From Paludibacter sp. (GTDB lineage: Bacteria > Bacteroidota > Bacteroidia > Bacteroidales > Paludibacteraceae): a DNA stretch of 64,000 nt. The position numbers and the translations under genes were made by a program. The notes under the pieces are model-generated. The model saw nothing but the letters and a program-made list of their open reading frames with translations. It did not search any database and had not been told where the DNA came from. Each line of letters starts with the position of its first letter. The stretch's first letter is position 1. The stretch is from NCBI GenBank assembly GCA_028710415.1, contig JAQTUE010000007.1, positions 1-64,000 on the forward strand. The letters are read 5' to 3'. Shown one piece after another: positions 63,029 to 64,000 of the stretch.

Positions 63029-64000
63029 ATGGCTAAAATTCATGAACCGCTTACAATAAAAAGTATCACCATTAAAAATCGCATTGGTATGTCTCCCATG
63101 TGCCAGTATTCATCCGTCAATGGATTTGCTAACGACTGGCATTTTGTACATTATGGGACCCGTGCAGTAGGTGGCGCCGGATTAATTATGGTGGAAGCAA
63201 CTTCAGTTGCACCCGAAGGTCGGATTACAAATTATGATTTAGGGTTGTGGAATGATACCCATATTGTTGGATTACAGAAGATCACCAATTTTGTCCATCA
63301 GCATGGATCGGTGGCAGGTATCCAGATAGCCCATGCCGGAAGGAAAGCCTCGCATGATGTGCCTTCTGCCGGAGGCAAACAGCTTCCCATCCACGAAGGA
63401 GGCTGGCATACCATGGCCCCCTCAGCTATCCCGTTCGAATCCGGTGAAATCCTGCCTGATGAACTCGACAAATTAGAAATCAAAACAGTCATTGAACAAT
63501 TTAAAGCCACTGCACTCCGCGCCAAGCAGGCCGGCTTTAAAGTTCTTGAAATACATGCGGCACATGGTTACCTGATTCATCAGTTCTATTCCCCGTTGAG
63601 CAACAAACGCAAGGATGAATACGGAGGTAGCTTTGAGAACCGGATCCGGTTGTTATTGGAAATAACCGCAGCAGTCCAGACAGTGTGGCCGGAAGAATAT
63701 CCTTTGTTTGTAAGGTTATCGGCTACCGAATGGGCCGAAGGTGGCTGGGGCTTGAATGATACCCTTACACTGGCCAACATACTCCATGAAATGGGCGTTG
63801 ATCTGATTGACTGCTCCTCGGGGGGCAACATAGCCACCGCCAAAGTCCCCGTATCACCGGGCTATCAGGTGATCTTCTCCGAAGAAGTCCGCAAGACTGG
63901 TATCCTCACCTCTTCAGTAGGCATGATTACCACCCTGGAGCAAATCTCCGCCATCCTGGAAGATGACAAAGCCGATATTGTATTGCTGGGCAGGGAGCTA
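63029..64000 (+). CDS. NADH:flavin oxidoreductase, old-yellow-enzyme family (YqjM-like), cut by window end
   Basis: 324 codons are open from ATG 63029 to the window edge; the family is usually about 340-360 residues, so little is missing. YqjM-type landmarks are SPMCQYS (the redox-modulating Cys), AHAGRKAS, LEIHAAHGYLIHQFYSPLSN with the paired His and Tyr that hold and protonate substrate, and NKRKDEYGGSFENR. It is FMN-dependent and reduces activated C=C bonds of enals, enones or nitro compounds in the cytosol; the physiological substrate is unknown. It has its own promoter and no operon partner is seen. Confidence 0.9.
   Translation, partial: MAKIHEPLTIKSITIKNRIGMSPMCQYSSVNGFANDWHFVHYGTRAVGGAGLIMVEATSVAPEGRITNYDLGLWNDTHIVGLQKITNFVHQHGSVAGIQIAHAGRKASHDVPSAGGKQLPIHEGGWHTMAPSAIPFESGEILPDELDKLEIKTVIEQFKATALRAKQAGFKVLEIHAAHGYLIHQFYSPLSNKRKDEYGGSFENRIRLLLEITAAVQTVWPEEYPLFVRLSATEWAEGGWGLNDTLTLANILHEMGVDLIDCSSGGNIATAKVPVSPGYQVIFSEEVRKTGILTSSVGMITTLEQISAILEDDKADIVLLGREL

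Overview
The window looks like a chromosome segment of a Bacteroidota bacterium, most probably a Bacteroidales-type organism that uses a type IX secretion system (T9SS). The reasons are two SusC/SusD pairs, DUF4249 lipoproteins paired with TonB-dependent receptors, two giant proteins with C-terminal T9SS sorting domains, many Cys-lipoproteins, TAnnTTTG-type promoter elements, few Shine-Dalgarno sequences, and the conserved block dut - TPR protein - DUF4292 - EnvC-like protein. Genus cannot be fixed from the sequence alone. I saw no tRNA, rRNA or CRISPR array.

Layout. 0-5 kb: a universal stress protein with a small membrane protein, a GH28 family pectin-type hydrolase and an Asn-rich lipoprotein. 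5.4-7.1 kb (minus): a membrane-anchored TPR/HTH regulator. 7.8-25.4 kb: an island rich in surface proteins. It contains a Ycf48-like/PKD-like T9SS protein (8207), a beta-barrel protein, a DUF4249 lipoprotein and a TonB receptor (12291-15573), an alpha/beta hydrolase, a second DUF4249/TonB-receptor pair (17664-20889), another small barrel protein and a second Ycf48/PKD T9SS protein (22205). At least six related copies of a roughly 60-115 bp intergenic element, one next to a Y1-transposase remnant, occur only in this island.

26.2-48.9 kb: a polysaccharide utilisation locus (PUL) that I infer targets beta-1,2-glucan. It has two GH3 enzymes, three PF10091/GH144-type endo-glucanases plus a fourth decayed copy, two SusC/SusD pairs, a LamG-type lipoprotein and a GH43-F5/8C protein. 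Intrinsic terminators divide it into about four transcription units. The likely flow is: surface lipoprotein GH144 cuts polymer, SusCD imports oligosaccharides, periplasmic GH144 and GH3 release glucose. The locus has no linked HTCS, AraC or sigma/anti-sigma regulator.

49.5-64 kb: housekeeping and envelope genes. These are a patatin-barrel protein, a membrane metallophosphoesterase, tadA, parE, an EnvC-like protein, a DUF4292 lipoprotein, a TPR lipoprotein, dut, a PepSY-like lipoprotein with a Gly/His/Met-rich centre, and the start of an old-yellow-enzyme gene cut by the window end.

The spacers are unusually rich in repeats: two long palindromic elements of one family, two GC-rich hairpins, a second dispersed family, TTGATT-type tracts just after stop codons, a 42-bp direct repeat, and two arrays of 11-bp phased repeats between the T9SS island and the PUL. 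The most unusual material is the duplicated DUF4249/receptor/Ycf48 island with its shared upstream element, and the PUL with its GH144 relic.
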